Shown here piece after piece: positions 20,781 through 31,768 of a stretch of 64,000 nt of DNA. Position 1 is the first letter of the stretch; the number at the start of each line of letters is the position of its first letter. Source of the stretch: Chaenocephalus aceratus (lineage: Eukaryota > Chordata > Actinopteri > Perciformes > Channichthyidae); assembly GCA_023974075.1 (NCBI GenBank), contig CM043792.1, forward strand, positions 13,249,456 through 13,313,455, given 5' to 3'. The notes under the pieces were generated by a model that saw only the letters and a list, made by a program, of their open reading frames with translations, made no database searches and was not told the DNA's origin. The translations under genes and the position numbers were made by a program.

Positions 20781-21390
20781 TTCCTAAAACAGGCTACAGC
20801 CGTTGTGTATTTTATTATGTGAAGCACTAAATGGTTTTGGAAAAATATCGACTCTTTGTAGAGGCCTGTTATACTGAGTGATATATATTATACACACTGC
20901 TCTGCTTTCTGCACGGATCTCACAGCTGTTCTCACTGTAAACATCGCGTCACGATGAAAGCAGTTAATAAAATAATATCCAGGGGATGCATGCAGAGCTG
21001 TCATTGGCTGAGATAAGTCCGGCCGTGCGTCATGACTCTTTGAAACATCTCTGTTCCCGGAAATGCATCCACGAAGGAGCCATGGAGGACCGTGGAGGAC
21101 CCATCAGTGTATCCTCGGTTATAGCTCCTCCAGAGAGCCTCCTCGACGCTCGATCTTCGGTCCTCGAAGTGCATTTAGAGAAATGAGATGTCCTTCAACA
21201 TGGCGCGCTGAAATTCATTTCCGGGTCACTACCGGCGGACCGAGGAGTCGAGGAGGGGGATTTGATGAAATGAGAAAGGGCCCAGGACAAAGTGAAAATC
21301 CTTCGTCTTGCCAGGGAGAAAAAGTCTCTGGACTACAACGGGAAACACATCATCATATATCCCGATTTCAGTCCCGAGCTTACCAGAAGA

Positions 21391-24140
21391 CAACACACTC
21401 TCACTCCCTAAGCGTCCAATAGCGACGTTTGGTCAGTGTCCGTGGCGTCCAATTGTGACGCTCCTAGGCTCCTTCAGCGTCATAAAGGGACGCAAATAGC
21501 TTTCAACTGATTGCAATGTATTCCCATCTGCGTCGGGATTTGACGCTCATGGAAGCACGGCATTCGTTTATGCCGGCTGCCCTTAAAGGCAATGTGAGCA
21601 TCCATTCCCATTGGATAACGGAGAATTTTACACCCGGAAGTAAGTACTCCTCTTACTGTCGATTGATTTTACAGTGATATCTGCACTACTCATCGACTAA
21701 AAACACCAGATTATCCTTGTTAATTACACAACATTGATTGGTTTAAATTGTGTACAATGCTTTTGTATTTTTCCCCTTCGATTCGGAGAAACAAATATGT
21801 TTTCTGAGTAAAGGATGGCAGAAGACACTACACTACCCAGAATTCCCAGCTATCGTTTGGCCTACACCATGTGCTCTGTTTGACAAACCCCGTTTTTTTC
21901 ACCATTCATTCCAATGGCTGGCGTCTATGTCACGTGATCTTCAAATGTCTCCCTGCAGAAAAAGAAAACATGGCCGAACTTCGTTTTATTCTAGTTGTAA
22001 AATGCCTATTTTAAAGTTAGTTTGGCCATTAAAATGCGTTTTGATGTCATTTGATGCGAGAAATATGAGTTGTTATTTCAGATTATGTGTGCAGTGGATG
22101 TACATGATCTTTAGTTTGCTAGTTATTACGAAGATTACTTCAGGAAATCGCGACGTTTTCATTGTTACCAAGGTGGTTGCTAGGGACGCTGCTATCGATA
22201 TTATTTCTGTTATGTTGTGTAACTGTTTAATGGTGTTATCTTTATTTCTACCCCCTTCCCCGTCAATGTATAGTGTTGGTCCACAGCCTAAACATATTAG
22301 TTTAACAAAATCCGCATCTAAAGATAGCCTACGTTATTTCCCCCCTGTGCAATTCCAGTCTCACATCTCAGAGCACACCGTCATTAACAAATACCGGAAA
22401 CAGACCGAAATAATAATAATACCTTATTCCGAGTGTGCTTGCTTTTCTCTTTGAAAGTCATCACATAACGGCATTGTAATACACGGTTCGGCTGCATTAC
22501 ATATTACATATCTGCCGTAGTTCTGTATTTATAGAGCCCTGATGAGAAGACAAACATGAGGAACTGAAAACGTGACGTGGATCATAAATATATCAGCCAT
22601 TAAACAACATCTTACATTTATTTTCACACAATGCGTCTCCTTGCAGTATCAACACTAATTCGGCTCACTTTTATATTTGATCCAATTGGTAGATAGGCTG
22701 TATTTACACCATAAAGGTGCACAGTTGATATAAAGGGACACCTGGTGGTTAAAGCATGTTATTGAATTTTAATATTTTTATTATTAGATATTAATACGAT
22801 CCCTATAAAGTATATTCATTACTCGTTATTCTCTACTAATTGTTAATTAAAGACTGTATGTAATGACTATTTTGCACATCCCTTTCAAGATTTCAAGATT
22901 TTCTAAGGTTTATTGACATATCATATAGGCCTACACAACTGTGGTGTAGTTCTGCACTGAATGAAAAACTTGGGTTGCAGGTTCCTCAATAGTGCATTAC
23001 AAGACATCTATCAATATTTGTGCATACCTCCAGCAATGTTAACTATGTTGAAGCACTTATTTTAACTGATATTATACATAATGTATTATACTCTTATAGA
23101 TGTATGTAGATATTTCATCTCCGGCCTTGTCAGGTATTGAACAATCAATAAATAAAGAACACAGAATTGTTGAATATAAAACACAGAATTTATGTGATTA
23201 TACTAAATGATTTTCAAATAAACACAACTGCATATTTAACTGTTACACATGCTGATGTAACGCAAATGTTCCAACTTGGGATCAATAAAGTATATCTTAT
23301 CTTAAGCTGATCGATGGCTACTGCCATATGTGCCTCTGAACCTTGACCTTGTTTCAGGCTTATCAATTAATGTAATGTAATGTTATCACAGGGGTCACAC
23401 ACATAAGACCAGCTGTTAAATAAAGCTCTTCTGACCTTAGCTGGCATGTGGGTATATATAGTAATACTGCCCATAATGGGCACAAGCAATTTTCACCCAT
23501 TTATTAATTATATGTTTTAAATGTGAGTGTTTCCTTTCCCCTAAACCTCCAGGGATGTACACAGTTTAATACTGGCAACTTCTTATTATGGGAAATACGA
23601 AAACGTCTTTTAAAACTACAACTCCCAGTAGAGACGTGCCATAGAGAACATGTTGCGAAACAGAATAGCCAGCATGTGTAGTTCTGGGGACGGGGTGGGG
23701 GAGGGGGGACGCGGTGGACCCGTTCAAATCCAGTTTTGGACAGTCTGCCGTGGTTCCATCCCATTTCAAGTGCTGTTCGAGAATCGGCTTAACCCTCGGA
23801 GCACACTCTCCAATCACAGAGCTTGAGGACTATCACGGGGTTTGTCAAGAGCACATGGTGTAGTCCAAACGATAGCTGGGGATTCTGGGTAGTGTAGTGT
23901 CTTCTGCCATCCTTTACTCCTGGGAATGGACGCTCACATTACCTTTAAGGGCAGCCGACATAAACGAATGCCATGCTTCCATGAGCGTCAAATCCCGACG
24001 CAGATGGCAATACATTGCAATCAGTTGAAAGCTATTTGCGTCTCTTTATGACGCTGAAGGAGCCTAGGAGCGTCACAATTGGACGCCACGGACACTGACC
24101 AAACGTCGCTATTGGACGCTTAGGGAGTGAGAGTGTGTTG
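21391..24140. mobile_element. Element A: long-TIR transposon, 7-bp duplication
   Basis: About 220-bp inverted arms (21391-21612 and 23927-24140) start CAACACACTCTCACTCCCTA and are nearly identical. CAGAAGA flanks both sides (21384-21390 and 24141-24147), giving a 7-bp duplication inside L1 ORF1. The interior shares modules with elements B and E (for example AAGACACTACACTACCCAGA, and CACGGTTCGGCTGCATTACA). The interior frame at 21750-22454 has no transposase motif. Non-autonomous. Confidence 0.85.
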
Positions 24141-24474
24141 CAGAAGACGCCGGAGCTTCGATCCAGTCAAACGCAAGCTCCGTGAACTTAACATGAAGTA
24201 CTTTCTCCTCTACCCGTGCACCCTCTGCGTTGTTGTTGTTGATGGCACACAACGACGCTTCTCTACCCACAAAGACGCGGAGGCAATCTTCATGTCTACC
24301 TCAAACTCTCCTGGGTGACGAACATCCCCAGAGATGAGGCTGCTGCTAATGGTAGCATGTTGATCCACTTTGATGATGCAGCTAAGTGACTTTCTCTTCG
24401 GTTTCCTCTCTTCTCTTCTCTTGTTTTTTATTTTTCTCATCTTCTCTAAAAACAGAGACCAGAGGCCTGTACTA

Positions 24475-24720
24475 CGAAGCTGGTTCAACCTAACCTGGAT
24501 ATGTTTGAGTTAGCCGGTTGGCCTAGTCCAAAACATACGCGCTCTCGATAAACGGTACTACGACGCGGGTTATCAAGTGGATCGCTCAAGCCAGCCGTGT
24601 CCTATCTAGTTAGGTGCGCGTTCACATGAAAGGGTGGTATTTGGAGCATTCGACCAATCACAAACATGGACAAGCGTACTGACAGTGCAGCGTCATACTT
24701 CCTGAATGAAAAGTCAACTA
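24475..24720. repeat. One end of a fish MITE
   Basis: Begins AGGCCTGTACTACGAAGCTG, a common fish DNA-transposon terminus. The mirrored end is not found nearby, so the copy is truncated. 24721-25139 holds no recognised feature. Confidence 0.4.
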
Positions 24721-25139
24721 TATAATTAGACAAATATGAAGACGTTAAACTTTAAACATCCATGACTTAAACACTTTATCCAGGATAAAAGCCACATAGC
24801 TGCAACTGCAAGGTGAATACAGCTGGTAAAAGAAAAAGTGTTTGAATGCGTACATTAACAGGTTTATGATATCACTGCCCCGTCTAAGACACGAGTGGAT
24901 CTGACTTTAATTACATTTGACTCGAGTGTTTCGTCAACTTAATGTGTTGCTTAAAATAATACTTCTGCATACAGTATGTGACACTGTGAGTGTTGCACGG
25001 CCAGATACGAAATATATGATACATTATGATGTAATATGCCGCGGACTTAATGTTACTCCGATCCGGTTACTTATGTTGTGGCAGATATTTAAGTAAGCTT
25101 TCTTAACGCTAATGTTATAATAGTCAGATTGCTCTGAAG

Positions 25140-25775
25140 ATGGGATTTGATATTCTATTATCGAGATATCGTCATTCAAGAACTATAGCCGATTGGGAAG
25201 TATACAGGCATCTTCGAAATCTGAGTAAAACCAAAACCCGAAATGCTAAATCGAACTACTATAAAGAATCTCTCACATCGGACTTTAAGAATCCTAAGCA
25301 ATTTTGGACTAAAATTAAATCTATTTTAAATAAATCAGGTAAACATTCTATTAATAAAATAAGAACTGCTGATACAATAATTCATGACCCATTATCCATT
25401 GCCCACATATTTAATCAGCATTTCGCTAATGTATGTTCCACACTACTATCTGACTCCTATTTGACGACTGGTATTTCTAATAGTAACTCATACTGCAACA
25501 GTTATTTTTCTTTTAAGAAGATTCTACCACACAAAGTTCATAATGCTATCACTGAATTAAAAGTGGATGGCAGTGCAGGACTCGATGGTATAGAAAACAG
25601 GTTCATACAATTGGCGTCCTAAATTCTCATGTACCCACTTGCTGATTTGTTCGACCTGTCTTTGTCCACCTGTGAGTTGCTGACTATTTGGAAATGTGCA
25701 CGCATCATTCCACTGCATAAAGGTGGTGATTTACTTGATACAAATAATTATAGACCAATCTCTATAATCTGTTCT
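25140..25775 (+). pseudogene. LINE reverse transcriptase, upstream part
   Basis: Jockey-superfamily (Rex1/CR1/L2-like) polymerase sequence. A linker (K-N-P-K-Q-F-W-T-K-I-K) is followed by V-D-G-S-A-G-L-D-G-I and, after an in-frame TAA at 25621-25623, by L-W-K-C-A-R-I-I-P-L-H-K-G-G and N-Y-R-P-I-S-I of the fingers. It stops at the LARD 2 insertion (25776) and continues at 29149. The endonuclease and 5' UTR are not identified upstream. Confidence 0.8.
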
Positions 25776-26164
25776 TGTCACGATTCTCATGTTATGTCAC
25801 GTTTGTAGTTTTGTCTGTGTTGGTGTTTTTCTTGTCTTTGGGTTTCCTGTTTTATTGTGTAAAGTGTTCACCCCTGTTTCCTGCCTGTCTGCTTTCTGTC
25901 TGTTTCCCTCCCTGATTACCCGATTGTGTTCACCTGTTGTCCTTGTGTTTCTCCTCCCCTGCCCGGCTGTTTCTCGTCTCGTGATTACCCCTCCCTGTAT
26001 TTAGTCTTGTCTCTTTCTGTGTTCAGTGTTGGGTCGTTGTTTGTTGGTAACTGAGTTCACCGGTGAGTGTTCCGTGTTGTCATTCATTTTTCATTATCCT
26101 TGAAATAAAGGTTTTCTCAAAGTTATCTGCATTTGGGTCCTGCTTCCTTCACTCTACCATGACA
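25776..26164 (+). repeat. LARD 2 5' LTR
   Basis: 389 bp, TGTCACG at the start and ATGACA at the end. TATTTA at 25998-26003, self-priming motif GTTGGGTCGTT at 26028-26038, and poly(A) signal AATAAA near 26104. The 3' LTR is 8 bp shorter because of a 7-bp and a 1-bp deletion. Confidence 0.93.
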
Positions 26165-26178
26165 GAACGACCCAACCA
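26165..26178 (+). promoter_or_regulatory. LARD 2 primer-binding site (self-priming type)
   Basis: GAACGACCCAACCAG follows the LTR directly. Eleven bases (AACGACCCAAC, 26166-26176) are the exact complement of GTTGGGTCGTT at 26028-26038 in the LTR, 30 nt below the TATA-like box. It does not begin with TGG, so a usual tRNA primer is unlikely. Confidence 0.75.
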
Positions 26179-26181
26179 GAA

Positions 26182-28650
26182 ATGGACCCAGCAGACGATC
26201 CTTTTGAGGTGGAGCTGCAACATTTTTCTTTTCCTTTGGCATGTTGCTACGATTGGTGGAAGGAAGCGTCCAGTGTTCGGCTGAAGGAGGCCGCTCTGGT
26301 AGAGGCGCACCGGTTGGCGATGGAGAAGCCCGACTTGGTGGAATTCTTACCTGACTGGATGTTGGACTTCCTCTGGAGGTGTGATTTCCAGCCTGCTGAC
26401 TACAGACGTCTCGGAGTGGTCCATCTGGGGTCAACCCATGCTTCTGTCCCAGTTCCTGCTCCTGTTCAGGAGTCATATGCTGGAACTCGTCAGGCTTATG
26501 GAGGTCCACGGAGTATTCAGGCGGCTGCTAAGAGGAGTCGTCGCAAGGCCAGACTAGGAGCCCGGGCCCCAGCAGCCATGGTTCCAGTCCCAGTACAGGC
26601 CCCAGCAGCCATGTTTCCGGCTCCAAAACCGCCCCACACAGTCATGATCAAGGCTCCAGAACTGGATCATACGGCCATGGTCCGGGCTCCAAGAGCGTCC
26701 CACACAGCCATGATCCAGGCTTCAGAACCGGATCATACAGCTATGTTTCCGGCTTCAAGACTGGATTATACAGCCATGTTTCCGGCTTCAGAGCTGGATC
26801 TTACAGCCAGGATTCTGGCTTCAGCAGCCATGATTCTGGCTTCAATTCCGGTCCCCGCAGCCATGGTTTCAGCCCCAGTTCTGGCCCCAGCAGCCATGGT
26901 CCCGACCCCAGCTGCCTTGGTTCCAGACCCAGATCTGGCCTCCAGCTGCCACAGTCCCATCTCGAGGTCCCTCTCGAGTCCCCTCTCGAGTTCCCTTCTC
27001 TAGTTATTCCTCTAGTCCCTCCTCTAGTCTCTCCTCTAGTCCCCTCTGTAGTCCCTTCTCGAGTCCCCTCTCTGTTTCCATCTCAAGTCCCCTCTCCAGT
27101 TCCCCCTCGAGTTCCCTCCTCTCTCCTTTAGTTCCTCCTCTAGTCCCTCCTCTAGTCCCTCCTCGAGTCCCCTCTCTAGTTCCCCTCTCGAGTTCCCTTC
27201 TCTAGTTACTCCTCTAGTCCCTCCTCTAGTCTCTCCTCTAGTCCCCTCTGTAGTCCCTTCTCGAGTCCCCTCTCTGTTTCCATCTCAAGTCCCCTCTCGA
27301 GTTCCCTCTCGAGGTCCCTCCTCGAGTCCCCTCTCTAGTTCCCCTCCTCGAGTCCCCTCTCTAGTTCCCCTCCTCAAGTCCCCTCTCGTGTTCCCTCCTC
27401 TAGCCCCTCCTCTAGCCCCTCCTCTAGTCTCCTCTCGAGTCCCCTCTCAAGTCTCCGCTCGAGTTCCCTCTCCAGTCCCAATTCAAGCCCCTACGCAAGT
27501 GTTGTTGGAGGTTCCGCTGGGGGTCCTGCCAAACCTGTGTCCTGTGCCGTTGGAGGTCCCGCAGAATACTCTCCTGCCGGGGGTCCTGCCAACCCTAGGT
27601 CCGGTCTCGCTGGAGGTCCCGCCGTCTGCTCCCCTGCCGGGGGTCCTGCCAACCCTGTGTCCTGTGCCGTTGGAGGTCCCGCAGAATACTCTCCTGCCGG
27701 GGGTCTTGCCAACCCTTTCTCCTGTCCCGTTGGAGGTCCCGCAGACTACTCTTCTGCCGGGGGTCCTGCCAACCCTTTCTCCTTTCTCGTTGGAGGTCCC
27801 GCCGTCCACTCCCCTGCCGGGGGTCCTGCCAACCCTTTCTCCTGTCTCGTTGGAGGTCCTGCCGTCTACTCCCCTGCCGGGGGTCCTGCCAACCCTGTGT
27901 CCTGTGCCGTTGGAGGTCCCGCAGAATACTCGTCTGCCGGGGGTCCTGCCAACCCTATATCCCGTGCCGTTGGAGGTTCTACCGGAGGGCCCTGCCAGCC
28001 CCATGTCCATCACCTGTCTCGCCGGGGTTCCTGCCAACTCCTGGACCTCTTCCGTGGGGGATCCTGCCGAAGCCTGTCCGACCGGCTCCGGTGTCTGTCC
28101 GGCCGACACCGGGTCCTGTCCGGCCGACACCGGGTCCTGCCCGGTCTCCGGAGCTGTCCCATCAGCGCTTTCCTGCCCGGCCTCCGGATCCTGTCCGGTC
28201 GACACCGGCTCCTGCCCGGCCTCCGGAGCTGTCCGGTCTTCGCCCTCGAGCCCGGCCCCCTGAGAGCCCGGCCCCCTGAGAGCCGCGGTCTTCGCCCTCG
28301 AGCCCGGCCCCCTGAGAGCCCGGCCCCCTGATAGCCCGGCCCCCTGAGAGCCCGGCCCCCTGAGAGCCGTGGTCTTCGCCCTCGAGCCCGGCCCCCTGAG
28401 AGCCGCGGTCCTCGCCCTCGGGCCCGGCCCCCTGACTCTTCCTGCCGCTGCCTTCGGCCCTCCATGGACTCCACCTTGGACTCTGTCTTGACCCCGGGCC
28501 GTCTGCCCGAGACCCCTTCCTGGTCCTCTGCCTTGCCCCCGGGCCGTCCGGGCCGTCCGCCCGAGACCCCTTCCTGGTCCTCCGCTGTGTTCCTGGGCTG
28601 TCAGCCCAAGACCCGTCCTCCAGAACCCCTCCACCCACCCTGGTGGCCCT
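26182..28650 (+). pseudogene. LARD copy 2 ORF: conserved N-module plus tandem repeats
   Basis: Function unknown. The ATG at 26182 is the first after the primer site. Residues 1-75 match copy 1 (M-D-P-A-D at the start, then A-M-E-K-P-D-L-V-E-F-L-P-D-W-M-L-D-F-L). Next come T-A-M-V/F repeats (26570-26930), a CTCTCGAGT array with a stop at about 27001-27003 (26950-27480), eight 60-bp units (27505-27990), a block D-P-A-E-A-C-P-T-G-S-G, GAGAGCCCGGCCCCCT repeats (28255-28440) and P-G-R-P-P-E-T-P-S repeats (28490-28640). Frames change between arrays, so I cannot prove a single protein; frame loss by repeat expansion is likely. No CCHC knuckle is seen. Confidence 0.65.
26950..28440 (+). repeat. LARD 2 minisatellite arrays
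   Basis: Three arrays in the same order as in copy 1: TCTCGAGTCCCCTCT-type units (26950-27480), 60-bp units with CCTGCCGGGGGTCCTGCCAA (27505-27990), and CCCGGCCCCCTGAGAG units (28255-28440). Confidence 0.92.
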
Positions 28651-28750
28651 AGTTGTGTGTCCCTCCTCCAGAACCCCTCCACCCACCCTGCTTGAGGTTT
28701 TGTACTTTTGTGGGGGGGTTTTTTTTTTTTAGGGACTTTTGGAATCCGTC

Positions 28751-28767
28751 CCTTGAGGGGGGGGTTC
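28751..28767 (+). promoter_or_regulatory. LARD 2 polypurine tract
   Basis: TTGAGGGGGGGGTTC directly precedes the 3' LTR and has the same form as the gypsy 2 tract (minus strand AGAGGGGGGGGTTC). Confidence 0.8.
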
Positions 28768-29148
28768 TGTCACGATTCTCATGTTATGTCACGTTTGTAG
28801 TTTTGTCTGTGTTGGTGTTTTTCTTGTCTTTGGGTTTTATTGTGTAAAGTGTTCACCCCCGTTTCCTGCCTATCTGCTTTCTGTCTGTTTCCCTCCCTGA
28901 TTACCCGATTGTGTTCACCTGTTGTCCTTGTGTTCTCCTCCCCTGCCCGGCTGTTTCTCGTCTCGTGATTACCCCTCCCTGTATTTAGTCTTGTCTCTTT
29001 CTGTGTTCAGTGTTGGGTCGTTGTTTGTTGGTGACTGAGTTCACCGGTGAGTGTTCCGTGTTGTCATTCATTTTTCATTATCCTTGAAATAAAGGTTTTC
29101 TCAAAGTTATCTGCATTTGGGTCCTGCTTCCTTCACTCTACCGTGACA
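28768..29148 (+). repeat. LARD 2 3' LTR
   Basis: 381 bp. It retains the TATTTA box and GTTGGGTCGTT without change. Confidence 0.93.
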
Positions 29149-30600
29149 GTTCTATTTCCAAAGTTTTGGAGAAAATCATTTATAATCAATGTCACATTAT
29201 CTCAATACTTATAATATTTTATCTCCGTTTCAATCTGGTTTCAGGCCTAATCACTCCACAACAACTGCCCTACTTAAATTTACAAATGACTTGTACTCTG
29301 CTGCAGATGATGGTGAACTCACAGGTGCCTTTTTTTATTGACTTGACAAAAGCCTTTGATTTCGTTGATCGATATCTGCTCTTGGATAAACTTCATGGCA
29401 TTGGCCTTTCTAATAATACAGTGTTATGGTTTAACTCGTACCTTCACAGTAGAAAGCAATGTGTGGTTGTTAATGGTAAACAGTCTGACCTGTTGATCCA
29501 ACAAAAGGGTGTGCCCCAAGGATCAACTCTGGGCCCACTTCTGTTCTCTATTTATATAAATTATTTATCTTGTCTCATTAATTGTTGTACTCACCTTTTA
29601 TGCTGATGACACTGTCATATATATATCCAAATCAGATTTTTTACAAATTCAGATCTCTCTTCAATCGGATTTTAATATCTTACAGGACTGGCTATCACAC
29701 AATAAACTACTGCTTAACAAAACAAAATCTTATACCATGGTCTTTGGTACCAGGCAGAAGCTCAAATCCAAACCTAATGTAGTAATAACATGTAAGGATG
29801 GCATTTCTCTGCATAAAGTTGATAGCTTTAAATATCTTGGTGTATGGCCAGACTCTGAACTTTCATTTAACCTACATATAAAGCATGTAATACAAAGAGT
29901 CAATTACGGAATCGGTGTTTTACACCGCTCTCGCAATCTTTTTACGCTCGGTGTCCGAAAGAGAATTGCTTCTCAACTTATTCTTCCGATTATGGACTAT
30001 TGTGATGTCTACCAAAATGCACATAAATCAGATCTTGCTCCACTCAACATAGCCTACAATAGACTATGCAGATTTGTTCTTGGTTGTCCTTTGCGTACAC
30101 ATCACTGCACAATGTATAACCAACTTAAATGGCCTTCTTTAAATGTAATAAGACACACGCATTGGCTTCAGCTGATATTTAAATGCATTTATCTTAACTA
30201 TCCCCCTTATTTAAAGCAGTATTTCGTACCCTACTCATCAAATCAAGTTAGATATTCTGTTCAGATTTATTTCTCTGTCCCCTCTGCAAAAAAATTGATT
30301 GGCAGAAGAGCGTTCATTTTCAAAGCCCCAACAGACTGGAATACTTTACCTGCTGCTATTTACCTGCATCATTGGGTATGTTTAAACATGCATTATCATC
30401 TCACTTTCAACTGGTCTGTACTTGTTATTAATGAAACTGATATTGATGAAACTGATTTGCTCGACTGTCTCTCAAATTGTAATGATTGTATGCATTGCTT
30501 GAATTGTACTTCACAGACTGTATGTGGTTTGTCTTTTGTGTCATGTTTTGCATTTTGTTTTTTTGTTTATGTATGTCTGTAAGTTGTTGCTATTGTCGGG
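29149..30600 (+). pseudogene. LINE reverse transcriptase, downstream part
   Basis: Continues the polymerase cut at 25775: [10 protein letters not shown], then motif A (L-T-K-A-F-D-F-V-D), motif B ([14 protein letters not shown]) and motif C F-Y-A-D-D-T (YADD at 29599-29610), which is out of frame with motif B because of an indel near 29580. The region from 29737 to about 30582 is open and encodes the C-terminal part (F-K-Y-L-G-V, then R-A-F-I-F-K-A-P-T-D-W-N-T-L-P). Frameshifts also lie between 29180 and 29290. The rest looks recently alive. Confidence 0.85.
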
Positions 30601-30602
30601 AC

Positions 30603-30635
30603 CCCCTTGAAAACGAGATGGTGCATCTCAAGGGG
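30603..30635 (+). other. Stem-loop near the LINE 3' end
   Basis: CCCCTTGA (30603-30610) pairs with TCAAGGGG (30628-30635), and an alternative inner stem GAGATG/CATCTC lies between. It sits in the 3' UTR just before the probable LINE end near 30660, where stringent LINEs carry a hairpin read by their polymerase. Confidence 0.55.
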
Positions 30636-30660
30636 TTTATCCCAATGAATACAAATGTCT

Positions 30661-31496
30661 ATATACTGTATATATCAGGTTTCATAGAGCCAAAACATTT
30701 CAAGTGCTACTCAACTGGCTTTAGATAAGCCAGTCCTTTGTTAGTATATAAGTGCTTTGTTAGTATATGAGTGCTTTGTTAGTATATGAGTGCTTAGTTA
30801 GCATATGAGTGCTTAGTTAGTATTTAAATGCATACCAAACGAAAAATTGTACTAAGTCTAAATGTGTAATTGCTTACGCTTTAAATGTTAACAAGTGTAA
30901 ACAACTAAGCAAATTCACATTTTAATATAGGAGGCTGGGGTCGCCAGTTTAAGTCTGTAGCATAATATCTACAAACAATAACCCACCACAGTGCCCAGCC
31001 ATGTGATTTGCTTTACCTTGTATTTTGTTTTCAAGTTGTCCCATTTATTTGCTGTCTGTGGACCAGTCACCTGGCCCTCCAGACCCATCTCTTTAACAAC
31101 CTGCCTTTAGTTACAAATTATCTTAATTCACCATGCACATTTATTAAAACATTTTATCAGACAAATATATATGTACTTACTCCCAGCCTGATTTGGCAGC
31201 ATTTCGTTTCCCACTGAACATGTGCCCCATCTTAACCCTTGCACTAATTTGGGCAAGGGTTTCAGCATCTGTGACTGAAATAAATACATCATATGAGGCT
31301 TGCATGGTACAATGCTGGAAACTAATAATTAAATAGCCTAATGCAAACTGAGCATAAAGGTTTTAGTACGATGTTAACTTTACCTGGATAATTTCACAAC
31401 AGTCATTTCATATAAGCATGTTGCCAAGTTATGGCTTAAGAATGTAAAAGCTTAAGAGAGCAGCGGTAACTTACATGATCTTCATTTTTCTGTCAT
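30661..31496. other. No recognised gene
   Basis: AT-rich. A short direct-repeat stretch with AGTGCTTTGTTAGTATATGA units occurs at about 30740-30825. Nothing else is recognised. Confidence 0.5.
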
Positions 31497-31768
31497 GATC
31501 GGTTGTTTCCGTGAACGACCAAATATTCCCTCGCCGCAAATGCCGCGGCCGCAAGGCATGGTGGGGCAGCATTTTCTCCTCTCCTTTCGGTTAGGGATGT
31601 CCAGTGGTTCCTAAGTTAAAGGAGGTTATAAAGGAAGTTTGAAACCTCCTTTCCTATCATCTAGAGAATTTGAATGGCACTTATCATGGCTGCCACTGAG
31701 GTACTTCCGGGTAATTTCACTCCGTTAGGAAGGTTCCTAAGCTAAATGGACCATTCGACTTCAGCCCT
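31497..31768. repeat. Dispersed repeat X, second copy
   Basis: Aligns over about 265 bp with 4647-4915. One base change (GGAGG to GGAAG) breaks the palindrome seen in the other copy. It runs directly into the MITE half at 31769. Confidence 0.6.

Larger units (their letters stand above)
19696..21281. mobile_element. TIR transposon with CCAGG target duplication
   Basis: The ends are GCCCTTTCTCATTT and its inverse, and CTCCTCGACTCC-like motifs repeat inward from both sides. CCAGG occurs at 19691-19695 and 21282-21286, so the target duplication is 5 bp. It lies in L1 ORF1. It contains a hAT MITE and a CA repeat (20715-20780). No transposase is seen in its 1.6 kb. The superfamily is unknown to me. 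Confidence 0.8.
19208..24318 (+). pseudogene. L1 ORF1 protein (Transposase_22-like), interrupted
   Basis: ORF1p is the RNA-binding chaperone of L1. The first part (19208-19515) is a coiled coil with heptad-like spacing, ending in D-D-L-E-N-R-S-R-R-S-N-L, a typical ORF1 motif. An in-frame TAG stops it at 19514-19516. Sequence of the RNA-recognition domain continues to 19690 with a frameshift near 19640, resumes at 21287 (D-K-V-K-I-L-R-L-A-R-E-K) to 21383, and resumes again at 24148 (F-D-P-V-K-R-K-L-R-E-L) to a stop near 24318. Removing the two insertions and one copy of each target duplication restores continuity at both junctions. Confidence 0.8.
19060..24460 (+). mobile_element. L1 LINE 5' part, split by two DNA transposons
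   Basis: About 150 bp of 5' leader, then ORF1 starting at 19208. The coding sequence is interrupted by a TIR element at 19696-21281 and by element A at 21391-24140, and ends near 24320. No ORF2 (endonuclease/reverse transcriptase) follows, so only the front of the L1 is present. Confidence 0.75.
25776..29148 (+). mobile_element. LARD copy 2: complete non-autonomous LTR retrotransposon
   Basis: The LTRs at 25776-26164 and 28768-29148 both run from TGTCACGATTCTCATG to ATGACA/GTGACA. The 5-bp duplication GTTCT (25771-25775 and 29149-29153) flanks it exactly. The 3373 bp contain a primer site, one ORF region with tandem repeats, and a polypurine tract before the 3' LTR. There is no protease, polymerase or integrase. 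The LTRs differ at only about five bases plus small indels, so the insertion is young. It splits a LINE reverse transcriptase. Confidence 0.93.

Noticed and set aside
21750..22454. 234-codon open frame in element A
   Set aside because: No recognisable domain; parts are shared repeat modules seen in non-coding form in elements B and E.
27483..28682. 399-codon open frame on the minus strand
   Set aside because: It is the mirror of the stop-free LARD repeat arrays; composition follows the repeat unit and no start context or conserved motif is seen.
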